Assembly (NCBI GenBank): GCA_021372515.1 | Contig: JAJFUG010000134.1 | Location: forward strand, 1 to 49,574 | Length of the DNA stretch: 49,574 bases | Origin: a bacterium | GTDB taxonomy: Bacteria > Gemmatimonadota > Glassbacteria > GWA2-58-10 | Direction of reading: 5' to 3' | Part shown: positions 34,756-44,463 of the stretch, in pieces | Layout: each line of letters opens with the position of its first letter | Numbering within the stretch: the stretch's first letter is position 1 | Program-made: the position numbers and the translations under genes | Notes under the pieces: model-generated | Seen by the model: the letters and a program-made list of their open reading frames with translations, nothing else | Told to the model about the DNA's origin: nothing | Databases searched by the model: none

Positions 34756-35901
34756 TCACTCCCGTTCGCGGCAGGGGAACCCCAGGCCGCGCAGCACCTG
34801 CTGCGCCGTATGGCGCTCGGTCTGGCTCGCGAATCCCAGCAGGATCGTGCCGCCCTCGCCCTCGCGGACTTTGAGCACCTCGATGTCCTTGATGTTGATC
34901 CCGGCCCCGGCCAGGCCCTGGGCCAGGCGCAGGATCACGCCCACCTCATCCGGCGCGGTGACCACCACCTGCCAGAGCCTCGTGAGGAAACCCTTGCTGT
35001 CGCGGTGGATCAGGGCGCGCGCCCGGGCCGACTGCGAGAAATCATCAGCCAGGGATTCGCTCCCCACCTGTTCGCGCAGCTTGCCCAGACGGGCGATGAA
35101 CAGGTCTATCAGCGTTGTGATCTGGTCGGCGTTGGTGGCGCAGATATCGCGCCAGATGTCGAACGGGCTGGAGGCGATCCGGGTCAGGTCGCGGAAGCCC
35201 CCGGCGGCGAGCTGCAGCGTGGCGCTGTCCTGCGCGTTCTGTTCGGCTGCCAGGTCCATCAGGCTCACGGCAAGCATCTGCGGCAGATGGCTGATCGTGG
35301 CCGCGATGCGGTCGTGCCGCTCGGGAGTCATCAACACCACCCGCGCCCCGATACGGGCGACCAGCTCGCAGTAACGTTCCGCCGCCGCGCTGTCGCCGGC
35401 CCGGGAGGGCGTGATCACGTAGACCGCGTTCTGGAACAGGAACGGGTCGGCCTCATCCACGCCGGTGTTCTCGGAGCCGGCCATCGGGTGCCCGCCCACG
35501 AAATGCACGCCCTCAGGCAGGTGCGTGCGGGCGGCCTGCACGATGGCGCGCTTGGTGCTGCCCACGTCGGTCACAGTGGCCCCGGGGGCGAAAAGAGGCC
35601 CCAGGTGGCCCAGTTGCTCCACGATCACCGAAACCGGCGCGCCCAGCACTACTAAATCAGCCTGGGCCAGGGCGCGCTCGGCCTGCTCGCGCGGGAAACC
35701 CTCGTCGATCACCCCCAGCTCCAAGGCGCGCTCGATAGTGGCCGGACGGCTGACCCCCAACACCCGGCGCACCGCGTGCGCGCGCTTGAACGCCAGGGCC
35801 AGCGAGCCGCCGATCAGGCCCACGCCCAGCACGGCCACGGTGTCATACAGCGGGGGCGCGGCCTTGGATGTCTCAGCCTTTTCCGTAGGTCTCGGCCTCA
35901 T
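34756..35901 (-). CDS. tyrA: prephenate dehydrogenase with C-terminal ACT domain
   Basis: 381 residues. The NAD motif VAVLGVGLIGGSLALAF (about 22-38) is followed by the family blocks VGGHPMAGSENTGVDEADP and LMTPERHDRIAATISHLPQM (catalytic His regions). A C-terminal ACT domain (about 305-380; VTAPDEVGVILRLAQGLAGA, INIKDIEVLKVREGEGG) suggests allosteric control, probably by tyrosine. It oxidatively decarboxylates prephenate (or arogenate) in tyrosine synthesis. ATG 35901 overlaps the 3' end of hisI by 29 nt and lacks a clear ribosome site, so it may rely on translational coupling. Repeat copy B lies downstream, between it and aroA. Confidence 0.93.
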   Translation of the reverse strand: MRPRPTEKAETSKAAPPLYDTVAVLGVGLIGGSLALAFKRAHAVRRVLGVSRPATIERALELGVIDEGFPREQAERALAQADLVVLGAPVSVIVEQLGHLGPLFAPGATVTDVGSTKRAIVQAARTHLPEGVHFVGGHPMAGSENTGVDEADPFLFQNAVYVITPSRAGDSAAAERYCELVARIGARVVLMTPERHDRIAATISHLPQMLAVSLMDLAAEQNAQDSATLQLAAGGFRDLTRIASSPFDIWRDICATNADQITTLIDLFIARLGKLREQVGSESLADDFSQSARARALIHRDSKGFLTRLWQVVVTAPDEVGVILRLAQGLAGAGINIKDIEVLKVREGEGGTILLGFASQTERHTAQQVLRGLGFPCRERE

Positions 35902-36271
35902 CGAAGACTTTTTTGCCCACCACGGTCAGCTCGCCCTCGGGCGTGGCCTCGCGGTAGAAACAACTGCGGTAGCCGGTGTGGCAGGCCCCGCCCACCTGTT
36001 CGATTTGCATCACCACGGCGTCCATGTCACAGTCGAAAAAGATGTGGCGCACTTTCTGGAAATGCCCGCTGGTCTCGCCCTTGACCCAGAGCTTGCCCCG
36101 CGAGCGGCTCCAGTAGCAGGCCACGCGCCGTTCCAGGGTGTTGCGCAGGGCCTCGCGGTTCATGAACGCCACCATCAGCACCTGGCCGTTGTCACAGTCC
36201 TGGGCCACGGCGGTGACCAGGCCCTTGTCGTCGTACTTTACCGCGTCCAGCAATTCCTCGATCTTCGACAT
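35873..36271 (-). CDS. hisI: phosphoribosyl-AMP cyclohydrolase
   Basis: 132 residues, the single-domain form without HisE fusion. It opens the adenine ring of PR-AMP, the third step of histidine synthesis. The metal sites are visible: FFDCDMDAVVMQIEQVGG and ACHTGYRSCFYRE, together with YWSRSRGKLWVKGETSGH. ATG 36271 is chosen because GGAG lies 6 nt upstream; a TTG at 36283 is in frame but adds a short unusual leader. No other histidine genes are in the window. Its 3' end overlaps tyrA by 29 nt, and pgi lies 61 nt upstream. Confidence 0.95.
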   Translation of the reverse strand: MSKIEELLDAVKYDDKGLVTAVAQDCDNGQVLMVAFMNREALRNTLERRVACYWSRSRGKLWVKGETSGHFQKVRHIFFDCDMDAVVMQIEQVGGACHTGYRSCFYREATPEGELTVVGKKVFDEAETYGKG

Positions 36272-36332
36272 GCAGCACTCCAAATCTGGCGTCCCCAGCT
36301 CGGCTTACAGCCCGGCGGAGGCACGGTTAACC

Positions 36333-37775
36333 TTAAAGAATGAATTTCTCGTTGCGCGCCTTGCGCGAGGCCAGCTCGCCTCTCACGCTCTCGAAACCCT
36401 CGCGGCCCATCAGGCCGTAGGTGAGCTTCTTGCCCAGCTCCACTCCCGGCTGGTCGAACGGGTCGATGTTGTACAGGCCGCCGGTGAACGCGGTCTGGAC
36501 CTCCAGCATGTACAGGAGCTGGCCCACGGTGAACGGGTTCACCTCGGGCAGAGTGAGGGTCATGCTGGGACGGCCAGCCTGCAGCATGGCGTCCTCGGTG
36601 GCCAGGCGCTCGGCCTGGAACAGCTCGGCCAGGCTATGGCCGCCCAGGTAGGCCAGGTCGGGCAGGTCGCTGTAGAGCTTGGGGATCGGGCACTGCTCGG
36701 CGAATTTCTCGACCGCCAGGAACACGGTGGACTTGTCGAACGGGCCCTCCATATAAAGCTGGGTCTGGCTGTGCTGGTCGGTCACGCCGAGGGCCTTGAC
36801 CGGTGTCAGGCCGGTGAACACCTCCTGGCCGCCGAGCGAGTTTTTCTTGCCCAGGGATTCGGCCCAGAGCTGACGGAACCAGTCGGCGATGTCGTAGAGG
36901 CTGTCGCTGTACGACATCATGACCGTAATGTGCCGTCCGCGTAGCTTGTCGGCCAGGAACAGAAGCGCCCCCGCCACGTAGGCCGGGTTGCTCATCAGGT
37001 CCGCGCCGCTCGTGCGGCTGTCCATGTACGCCGCGCCGTCCAGCAGTTCCTCCAGGTCGATCCCCATCAGGGCCGCGGGCAGCAGGCCCACCGGGGTGAA
37101 CACGCTGAACCGTCCGCCCACGTTGCCCGGGATGATGAAATCCTCCAGGTCCTCGCGTTCTGCGATAATGCGCAGAAGGCCTTTCTGGCTGTCGGTGACC
37201 GCCACCAGGTGCTGGGACACTTTCTTGCGGCCGACCTCTTTTTCCAGCAGACGGCGCACGATCAGGAACTGGCTCATCGTCTCGGCCGTGGTGCCGCTCT
37301 TGGTCACCACGATGAACAACGTCTTGCTCGGGTCCACGGCGCGCAGAAGGCGGCTGAACCCGTCCGGGTCGATGTTGTCGGCGAAGAAGAAACGCGGTAC
37401 GCCGCCGCGCTGGCGGCGGGTGGCCAGGTTGGCCCACATCCCGCCGATCAGCGAGCTGTGCAGGGCCTTGGGCCCCAGGCTGGAACCGCCGATGCCCAGG
37501 ATCACCACGTTCTGGAACGAGCGGCGCGCTTTCTTGGCGAACGCCTCGATTTTGGCGCTGGTGGCGCGGTCGTGGGGCAGGTTGTAGAACCCGATCTTGC
37601 CGCCCTCGCGCTTGGCTTTCAGGTCGGCGTGGATACGGGCGGCGATCTCGCTCAGGCCCGACAGGTCCTCCACGCTCAGGCCGTGGCGGGGTCCGACATA
37701 CTCGCTCAGCATGTAGTTGAAATCGAGTTTCAGGGCCATGCGGCGCTGCCACTTGGCCGTACGCCGGTTGAACAT
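36333..37775 (-). CDS. pgi: glucose-6-phosphate isomerase
   Basis: 480 residues, the shorter bacterial form. It interconverts glucose-6-P and fructose-6-P. SIS-fold blocks: VVILGIGGSSLGPKALHSSL, FIVVTKSGTTAETMSQFLIV (phosphate-binding Ser/Thr), GNVGGRFSVFTPVGLLPAAL, and ALGVTDQHSQTQLYMEGPFD. The C-terminal FDQPGVELGKKLTYGLMG gives the catalytic Lys. ATG 37775 has AGGAGG 5 nt upstream, a strong site. A good promoter (TTGACA, 18 nt, TAAGTT) lies about 100 nt upstream, so pgi-hisI-tyrA may form a transcript separate from mltG. Confidence 0.95.
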   Translation of the reverse strand: MFNRRTAKWQRRMALKLDFNYMLSEYVGPRHGLSVEDLSGLSEIAARIHADLKAKREGGKIGFYNLPHDRATSAKIEAFAKKARRSFQNVVILGIGGSSLGPKALHSSLIGGMWANLATRRQRGGVPRFFFADNIDPDGFSRLLRAVDPSKTLFIVVTKSGTTAETMSQFLIVRRLLEKEVGRKKVSQHLVAVTDSQKGLLRIIAEREDLEDFIIPGNVGGRFSVFTPVGLLPAALMGIDLEELLDGAAYMDSRTSGADLMSNPAYVAGALLFLADKLRGRHITVMMSYSDSLYDIADWFRQLWAESLGKKNSLGGQEVFTGLTPVKALGVTDQHSQTQLYMEGPFDKSTVFLAVEKFAEQCPIPKLYSDLPDLAYLGGHSLAELFQAERLATEDAMLQAGRPSMTLTLPEVNPFTVGQLLYMLEVQTAFTGGLYNIDPFDQPGVELGKKLTYGLMGREGFESVRGELASRKARNEKFIL

Positions 37776-37873
37776 TTGCGCCTCCTTCCGGCCGCGGAGC
37801 GCTCCGCCGGCACGGTGGTTGAACAGGGTCAGGTCAGGCTGGAATGCATCCGGGTCGCGCCCGCTACGGGCTA

Positions 37874-37903
37874 AACTTACGCCGCCCGCGGCCGGGCTGT
37901 CAA
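37874..37903 (-). promoter_or_regulatory. probable sigma-70-type promoter of pgi
   Basis: On the minus strand, TTGACA (37903-37898) is followed after 18 nt by TAAGTT (37879-37874). This is a perfect -35 box with an imperfect -10 box, in the 144-bp gap before pgi and on the coding strand. Confidence 0.6.
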
Positions 37904-37919
37904 GACAGAGGCGGCGGGC

Positions 37920-38948
37920 TCAGCCGCCGGGGCCGCGCCGCCCGATACGGTTCTTGGCGTTGACATGCTCCTCAAGCGAGCGGCTGAACACGTGGCTGCC
38001 GTCACCGCGGGCCACGAAATACAGGTAATCGGTGCGCGAGGGGTTGAGCACGGCCTCCAGGCTCTTGCGCCCCGGGTTGCAGATCGGTCCAGGGGGCAGG
38101 CCGCCGTGGAGGTAGGTGTTGTAGGGCGATTCGATTTCCAGGTCGGTGTAGAGCAGGTGCGACTTGTGCTTGCCCAGCACGTACAGCACTGTGGCGCAGG
38201 ATTCGAGGGGACGTCCCAGCTTGAGGCGGTTTAGGAACACCGAGGCGATCACCGGGCGCTCGCTGTCGCGCACGGCCTCGTTCTCGACAATCGAGGCCAG
38301 GATCACGTTCTCCCGCTCGCTCAGGCCGTTGGCCGGGGAGGAGCTGCCGCAGACCTGGCGCCAGACCTCCTGGAACCGCCCGACCATCAACGTAAGCATC
38401 TCGCGCTCGCCGATCGAGGGCGGGACGAGGTAGGTGTCCGGGAACAGATAGCCGATCAGGGCCTCGCTGCCCAGGCCCAGCTCACGGGCGAATGACGGGT
38501 CGCGGGCGAGCCGGCGCAGCTCCAGGCTGTCCAGGCTTGGGATCGAGTCGGCCAGGCGGGCGAACATCTGCATGTCGGTCAGGCCCTCGGGCAGGGTGAC
38601 CCGGGTCAGCTCGCCCTGGCCGCTGGCCAGGATGTCGATCACGCCCCAGGGGGTGATCCCGGGCGGGATCTCGTAGTCACCGGCGCGCAGGTTCCCGCCG
38701 CGGCCGCGCAGGCGGACCAGCAGTCCGAACGTGAGGCCGTCGTTGATCACCCGCTCCTGTTTCAGGATACGGGCGATCTGGCGCACCCCGGAGCCGGAGG
38801 GCACATGCACCCGCACGGCCTGCTGGCGCGAGGGGGCAAAAGTGAGGTAGAAAGCCAGCAGAAGGACCGCATCCACGGCCAGGAATGCCGCAAAAAGCGG
38901 CCCGAGCGTGCTCCAGTAGCTTTTTTCGCGAGACACTTCCTCCGGCAT
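37920..38948 (-). CDS. mltG: endolytic murein transglycosylase MltG (YceG-like)
   Basis: 342 residues. A single N-terminal membrane anchor (about 14-38, LGPLFAAFLAVDAVLLLAFY) leaves the rest in the periplasm. A LysM-like subdomain (VRVHVPSGSGVRQIARILKQ) precedes the YceG catalytic domain with GYLFPDTYLVPPS, ILASIVENEAV (catalytic Glu), VIASVFLNRLKLGRPLES and the C-terminal SPYNTYLHGGLPPGPICNPG, a family signature. It cleaves nascent peptidoglycan strands and limits glycan chain length. It follows ruvX by 14 nt in the same direction, a frequent bacterial pairing. Confidence 0.95.
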   Translation of the reverse strand: MPEEVSREKSYWSTLGPLFAAFLAVDAVLLLAFYLTFAPSRQQAVRVHVPSGSGVRQIARILKQERVINDGLTFGLLVRLRGRGGNLRAGDYEIPPGITPWGVIDILASGQGELTRVTLPEGLTDMQMFARLADSIPSLDSLELRRLARDPSFARELGLGSEALIGYLFPDTYLVPPSIGEREMLTLMVGRFQEVWRQVCGSSSPANGLSERENVILASIVENEAVRDSERPVIASVFLNRLKLGRPLESCATVLYVLGKHKSHLLYTDLEIESPYNTYLHGGLPPGPICNPGRKSLEAVLNPSRTDYLYFVARGDGSHVFSRSLEEHVNAKNRIGRRGPGG

Positions 38949-38962
38949 CGCCGGCCTCCGTA

Positions 38963-39430
38963 TCAGTCGGGATCAGCCTCGTTCAATCCACCACCGCCGC
39001 GCCGCCAGGCCAGGTAATTCTGCAGCAGGATCACCGCGGCCAGCGAGTCCACCTTGCCCTTGTCGCGCCGTTTGGTCAGCGGAATCCCCAGTTCGGCGCG
39101 CACACGCTGGGCGGCCACGCTGGTCAGGCGCTCATCCCAGGTGTTGACCGGCACCCCGCCCAGGGCCGCCTTGAGCAATGCGCCGAAAGCGATCACTTTC
39201 TGCGCGGCCTCGCCCTGGCTGCCGTCCATGTTGATCGGCAGCCCCAGCACCACCTCGGCCACCTCCCACTCGGCCACGACCCGCGCGATGGCCGCTTCCA
39301 GAGTCTGCCCGCGGGGCAAGGCCTTGCGGTCGAGGGTCGGGGGCGTGGCGGACACCAGGATCGCGTTCTCATCCGAGAGGGCCAGGCCCACCCGGCGCTC
39401 GCCGTAGTCCACGGCCAGGATTCTTCCCAT
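38963..39430 (-). CDS. ruvX: YqgF/RuvX-type putative Holliday junction resolvase
   Basis: 155 residues, RNase H-like fold. ILAVDYGERRVGLALSDEN holds the first catalytic Asp; VVLGLPINMDGSQGEAAQ and TWDERLTSVAAQR follow, with RDKGKVDSLAAVILLQNYL carrying the last Asp. Members act in 16S rRNA 5'-end maturation and are also annotated as Holliday junction resolvases. ATG 39430 fits homologues, with AGG 7 nt upstream; an in-frame ATG at 39445 lies inside the promoter region. It is the first gene of the ruvX-mltG pair. Confidence 0.93.
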   Translation of the reverse strand: MGRILAVDYGERRVGLALSDENAILVSATPPTLDRKALPRGQTLEAAIARVVAEWEVAEVVLGLPINMDGSQGEAAQKVIAFGALLKAALGGVPVNTWDERLTSVAAQRVRAELGIPLTKRRDKGKVDSLAAVILLQNYLAWRRGGGGLNEADPD

Positions 39431-39447
39431 ATGCAAACCTGCCATTC

Positions 39448-39477
39448 AATATAAAAGGCCGGGGAGCGCTTTGTAAA
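39448..39477 (-). promoter_or_regulatory. probable promoter of ruvX-mltG
   Basis: On the minus strand, TTTACA (39477-39472), an 18-nt spacer, then TATATT (39453-39448). The start codon at 39430 is only about 18 nt past the -10 box, implying a very short leader. TATATT recurs upstream of other genes in the window. Confidence 0.55.
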
Positions 39478-39509
39478 CCGCGGCTCGCTCTGACCGGCCG
39501 TCCGCCTGC

Positions 39510-39546
39510 CCGGGAGAGCGCGCCGTGCCCGGCCCCGCTCTCCCGG
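39510..39546 (-). terminator. 11-bp hairpin downstream of rho
   Basis: 39510-39520 pairs perfectly with 39536-39546 around a 15-nt GC-rich loop. It lies 49 nt past the rho stop and before the ruvX promoter, so it probably ends or stabilises the rho transcript. There is no T-run after it on the minus strand, so intrinsic termination would be weak. Confidence 0.5.
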
Positions 39547-39594
39547 TGTGATAATATAACCTCTGTACACCCGCCGCTGTCCTGCGCGGCCGGC

Positions 39595-40857
<1,263 letters not shown>

Positions 40858-41485
40858 GGGTGTCGCTCCTTCAAAAAGGTTTGAATATGACGGCCCGGCC
40901 CGTCAACCGTTCCGCGTGATAAACGTCATATTGAATTAGGGTTTCCCGCCGTGCGGGAATCCATTTCAACTGTAAGATGGAGATTTTGGTCCGATCGTCT
41001 GCTCGATTGCTGCAGGGCGGAGTTCCAAACTGCTGCCGGGATCAGCCATCAACGCGGCGCGGTGATTTCTGGACGCGCAGGCCGCGGAAATCAAGACTTG
41101 CGGCTTCGGCAGAGTTAAAACAATTTCTCTGAGTGTATTCAAAGGGGGCGGAAAAACCGCTGATTCTCCAACAGGGCGATCCGGCCGGCCAGAAATACGG
41201 CGGCAAACTCGAATGCATGCTCTCAAGCTGAACAGTATCGGGAGTTACGGGATAAATGGCGTGTAGCGATACTATCTGAAAAGCTTCTGTGAGCGGACAT
41301 TGCACATCTTAAAATACAGGGATTGAGAAAAACTGTCAAGTATTTGTTGAAAAAAAGTGGCCTGCCGCAATCAGCAATTATACATTATGTTATATTGAGC
41401 TTAAGCCGCCCCTGTCCGGCCATACCTGTCCGGGAGTGGCGCAGGCGCGGAATCGCGGTCCCGGGAGGACCGGAGAGAGCACACG
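40858..41485. other. 628-bp gene-free region between divergent rho and the zinc-ribbon gene
   Basis: No coding frame here has a plausible protein or ribosome site. One perfect 7-bp hairpin with a 3-nt loop lies at 40943-40959 (TTCCCGC/GCGGGAA), next to GGAATCCATTTC, resembling a degenerate form of a common GCGGGAATCC-type dispersed repeat. The stretch 41310-41400 is markedly AT-rich with TATACAT and TATATT boxes, suiting a promoter for the plus-strand gene at 41486. The rest would be a long rho leader or untranscribed. Confidence 0.6.
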
Positions 41486-43204
41486 ATGGGTGAGAAATCG
41501 CCGTTGTTCAACCGTCTTGAGCTTACGGCCCTGGCGGTCTGCGGTTCCTTGGTGGCTCTGCACGTGCTGTTCTGGCGTCAGCTCCGGGGCCACCCGGCCA
41601 TATCCCTGGCGCTGCTGGGCGGTATCCTGGCCGTGGCGGGCGGGGTCTGGGTCTACCGCAATTACCGCCTGGTAGCAGTGCGGGCCAAACGGGTCAAAGC
41701 GATCGAGGAGAAGCTGGAGGGCATAGTCTACAGCCTGTTCTTCCCGCGCGGCTACGACCTGCTGGAGCCGCTGCGCGTGGACCAGCAGGATATCGGCTGG
41801 GCCTCGTTGCGCGACAGCGGGGGCATCCCGGTGTCGCTGGAGTACCTGGACGTGGAGATGAACCGGGCCGTGGGCGGCGAGCAGGTCCGGCGGCTGCTGG
41901 AGCGCATGAACGTGAACAACGCACCCAAGGGCATCTGCCTGACCACCGGGTCGTTTGACCAGGAGGCCCTGGAGCTGGCCAAGCGGAGCAATGTGCTGAC
42001 CCGGGACGGCCAGCAGCTGGTCGAAATGGTCAAGCGGGCCGAGGCGGAGGCCGCGGGCGCCCAGGAGCACCTCTGCCCGCACTGCAGCTCCAAGCTGATC
42101 GAGAGTTCCGAGATCATCGGCCTGTGGCGCTGCCCCAACCCCAACTGCCGCAAGGAATTCAAAGTCGAGGACCTGGAGTCGTCCGAGGAGGGGGCCGGTC
42201 ATAAAGGCCCGCGCAACGTGAAAGCTTTCACCATTTCCTGCTACGGCTGCGGCCGTCCGGTGGAGCTGGACACCACGATGAGCGGCCTGATGGAGTGCCC
42301 TTACGATGACTGCTCCTGGATCATCAACGTGGACAACGAGCTGCTGGCCCTGCGCGGCGGCCTGGACAAGCGGGTCTCCGAGCGCCTGACCGAGATCAAG
42401 TGCCCGCGCTGCGAACGGATGATCAAGGTGCCGGCGGATGCCGAGGGCCTGATGGAATGCCCCTGCGAGGAGAAATGGATAATCGACGTGGGGGCGGCGT
42501 TGGGTGAGCGCGCCCAGGCCCAGATCGCCGAGGGTTCACCGGAGGTCGAGGCCGAGAGCCGCGCCCCGGTGATCCGCTCGGTGCAGGCCGTCGATTACCC
42601 CCATCCGGTCGCCGGCAATCCGGCTCCAGCCTTTGCGCCTGCACCCGCACCCCCGGCGGTCGAGCTGCCGGTCGAGCCGGAGAGCGGCCGCCGGATCGAC
42701 CGTGCCCTGATCCGCGCCCAGCGGATTATAATACTCAGGAAACAGCAGGAGGCGGCCCGGAGCGCGCCGACGCAGACGGCCCCGATGTTCGAGCTGGTCC
42801 GGGAGCCAGGTGCGGTGTTCTCGGCGGCCGCTTCAGCCGCTGCGGCCGGCATGTCGCCCCCGGCCGTCCCCGAACCGCCTCTGTCGACCCCGGAGGCGCC
42901 GGTCCTGGAAATCCAGGCCCATCCCGCTGCGGAACCGTCCCTGGTCGACTGCCCCGGCTGCGGAGCGGGTGTCCCCGGCGACCTCGCGGCCTGCCCGGTC
43001 TGCGGCGCGGCCCTGCATCCGGCGGTGGAGGAGGCGCTGCCCGCAGCCGAGGCCACGCTCAGCGTCGATACGCCGCCGCCCGTGGCGCAGCCCGAAGTGA
43101 CTCACCGTCGGACATTCTTCGCCCTGAGCACCCCGGCGCTGATCTTTTTCTTCGTGTTCTCGGTGGCCGCTTTCCTGCTCTTCGTCTATTTCATCGCGCG
43201 CTGA
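41486..43204 (+). CDS. membrane-anchored multi-zinc-ribbon protein with Mrr-like domain
   Basis: 572 residues. Two N-terminal membrane helices (about 11-30 and 38-57) precede a segment (about 68-185) with the outline of the Mrr restriction-endonuclease fold: GYDLLEPLRVDQQDIGWASL, then GICLTTGSFDQEALELAKRS and VLTRDGQQLVEM. Where active Mrr enzymes have QxK, this has LEYLD, so nuclease activity is doubtful. Three zinc ribbons follow (Cys197/200-216/221; 252/255-271/276; 306/309-325/327), then a Pro/Ala-rich linker, a fourth ribbon (Cys489/492-503/506) and a C-terminal membrane helix (about 547-571). I know no function for this architecture. GGAG lies about 10 nt before ATG 41486. Homology to Mrr is my inference from pattern. 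Confidence 0.8.
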   Translation: MGEKSPLFNRLELTALAVCGSLVALHVLFWRQLRGHPAISLALLGGILAVAGGVWVYRNYRLVAVRAKRVKAIEEKLEGIVYSLFFPRGYDLLEPLRVDQQDIGWASLRDSGGIPVSLEYLDVEMNRAVGGEQVRRLLERMNVNNAPKGICLTTGSFDQEALELAKRSNVLTRDGQQLVEMVKRAEAEAAGAQEHLCPHCSSKLIESSEIIGLWRCPNPNCRKEFKVEDLESSEEGAGHKGPRNVKAFTISCYGCGRPVELDTTMSGLMECPYDDCSWIINVDNELLALRGGLDKRVSERLTEIKCPRCERMIKVPADAEGLMECPCEEKWIIDVGAALGERAQAQIAEGSPEVEAESRAPVIRSVQAVDYPHPVAGNPAPAFAPAPAPPAVELPVEPESGRRIDRALIRAQRIIILRKQQEAARSAPTQTAPMFELVREPGAVFSAAASAAAAGMSPPAVPEPPLSTPEAPVLEIQAHPAAEPSLVDCPGCGAGVPGDLAACPVCGAALHPAVEEALPAAEATLSVDTPPPVAQPEVTHRRTFFALSTPALIFFFVFSVAAFLLFVYFIAR

Positions 43205-43303
43205 ACGGGTGGGCGGATTTATATCTTGCGCCGCGGCGTGGTTGGACTAAATTTGGTATAGGGAGCGCGGGTTGCGGCCACGCTCCAACCTTGGGGAAAA
43301 CTC

Positions 43304-43600
43304 ATGCAGGACAACAAGAAAGTCATCAAGGCCGATAAGGTGGCCTCGGGCGAGGTGCACGTGGAAACCGTGCGCCTGGGGATGCGCCGTTTCCATGATA
43401 AGGTCTTCAGGGACCTGCCGGAAGAGGGCCGGGTGGAGTTGGGCGAGGCCCCGTACGCCAGGGACGCGGCGGAGGACGGGCACGGCGCAGGCGGCGAGGT
43501 GGAGGTCCAGAAGACCTACGACGACCGCGGCGTGCTGCAGAGCGTGCGCCTTGTCTGCCGCTGCGGCGAGGTGATCGAGCTCGAATTCTCGGAGGAATGA
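43304..43600 (+). CDS. small uncharacterised protein ending in a CRC motif
   Basis: 98 residues, charged and without membrane segment or signal. The C-terminus reads YDDRGVLQSVRLVCRCGEVI followed by ELEFSEE, with two Cys only two residues apart; this could bind a metal if it dimerises, but that is speculation. ATG 43304 has GGGGA 6 nt upstream. A TATATCTTGCGCC promoter-like stretch lies about 80 nt upstream (43221-43233). It is downstream of the zinc-ribbon protein and upstream of the zf-HC2 gene. Not recognised. Confidence 0.7.
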   Translation: MQDNKKVIKADKVASGEVHVETVRLGMRRFHDKVFRDLPEEGRVELGEAPYARDAAEDGHGAGGEVEVQKTYDDRGVLQSVRLVCRCGEVIELEFSEE

Positions 43601-43757
43601 GGCCGCCCCGGATGGCCCGGCCCCAGCCTCCGAATGTCCCGGCAAGAAAAGCGGAACATCATCCGGACGATGCAGGTATTTAACAGCAAAGCCCTGGAAG
43701 ATAATCGGCTGACAAAAGGAGCCCGCCAGGATAATTTTCTTGTGAGGAATGCCCCCC

Positions 43758-44336
43758 ATGGATTGTCGTGCCTTCAAAAAGCTGTTTTCCCTTTTTGTTG
43801 ACGGGGAACTGGATGAGCGCCGCAACGAGCGCGCCCGCAAGCATCTGGCGGTCTGCCCGCTCTGCTGCCGTCTGGTGGCCGCCTATCGCGCCGGTGCGGA
43901 CAGCCTGGAGCGCCAGGCCCGGCTGGAGCCGCCCGCGGACCTGTTCGAGCGGGTGATGGGTGCGGTGGGGCAGGCCCCGGCAACGGCTGTGCGGCCGCGG
44001 GTGCGCCGGGAGAGGCCGTCCCTGTCGCTGCTGCGTCCCCGGGTGATGCTGCCCGGTCTGGCCGCCGCGGCTGCAGCCCTGTCTTTCGGGATATTCCTCT
44101 TGATCGGCGGCGGCGCTCAGCCCGAGCCGGCGCCGTTCATGGTGCAGGTCGATTCGACCATGGACATGATCAACTATCAGGTGGCCGAGCAACTGGCGCG
44201 CAAAGAGAACTCGCAGCGGGCCAGGGCGGTCCAGCTGGCCTCTTACGCACGGGTGGAGGATGAGTCCTCGCAGAAATCCGGGATCAGCCGCAGCCCGGTG
44301 ATCGTGCTCTCCGGAGTCTCCGATTTCGCTGAATAG
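43758..44336 (+). CDS. zf-HC2 (anti-sigma-like) membrane protein
   Basis: 192 residues. The N-terminal putative zinc finger (CRAFKKLFSLFVDGELDERR, then ARKHLAVCPLCCRLVAAYR) has the HxxxCxxC pattern of anti-sigma factors. One membrane helix (about 97-117, MLPGLAAAAAALSFGIFLLI) leads to a small periplasmic tail with VQVDSTMDMINYQVAEQLAR. Such proteins hold ECF sigma factors at the membrane, but no sigma gene is in the window, so its partner is unknown or it is a stand-alone zinc-finger protein. ATG 43758 is preferred (GAGG about 10 nt upstream); ATG 43749 overlaps the site. It ends at a strong terminator. Confidence 0.83.
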   Translation: MDCRAFKKLFSLFVDGELDERRNERARKHLAVCPLCCRLVAAYRAGADSLERQARLEPPADLFERVMGAVGQAPATAVRPRVRRERPSLSLLRPRVMLPGLAAAAAALSFGIFLLIGGGAQPEPAPFMVQVDSTMDMINYQVAEQLARKENSQRARAVQLASYARVEDESSQKSGISRSPVIVLSGVSDFAE

Positions 44337-44373
44337 CTGGTCTGTAAGAGCGCGAACAATGTCGAAACAAACG

Positions 44374-44401
44374 AACCCGGCCCGGCCGGGTTTTTCTTTT
44401 T
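44374..44401 (+). terminator. Rho-independent terminator after the zf-HC2 gene
   Basis: AACCCGGC (44374-44381) pairs with GCCGGGTT (44385-44392) around a 3-nt loop, followed by TTTCTTTTT. This is the clearest intrinsic terminator in the window and separates the zf-HC2 gene from the holA operon. Confidence 0.92.
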
Positions 44402-44435
44402 GGGGCCGTGCCGCGGGCGCGCCCGGATTTGGGCT

Positions 44436-44463
44436 TTGACTCTGTCGCGCCTCTCTTTATATT
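44436..44463 (+). promoter_or_regulatory. probable sigma-70-type promoter of holA-mutS operon
   Basis: TTGACT (44436-44441), a 16-nt spacer, then TATATT (44458-44463), with an alternative TATTAT at 18-nt spacing. It lies between a terminator and ATG 44506, so it most likely drives holA, the SPOR gene, mutS and queD. Confidence 0.65.

Noticed and set aside
40966-41305. Short minus-strand frames of 86-87 codons in the gap upstream of rho
   Set aside because: No ribosome site, no recognisable protein features, overlapping one another in different frames.
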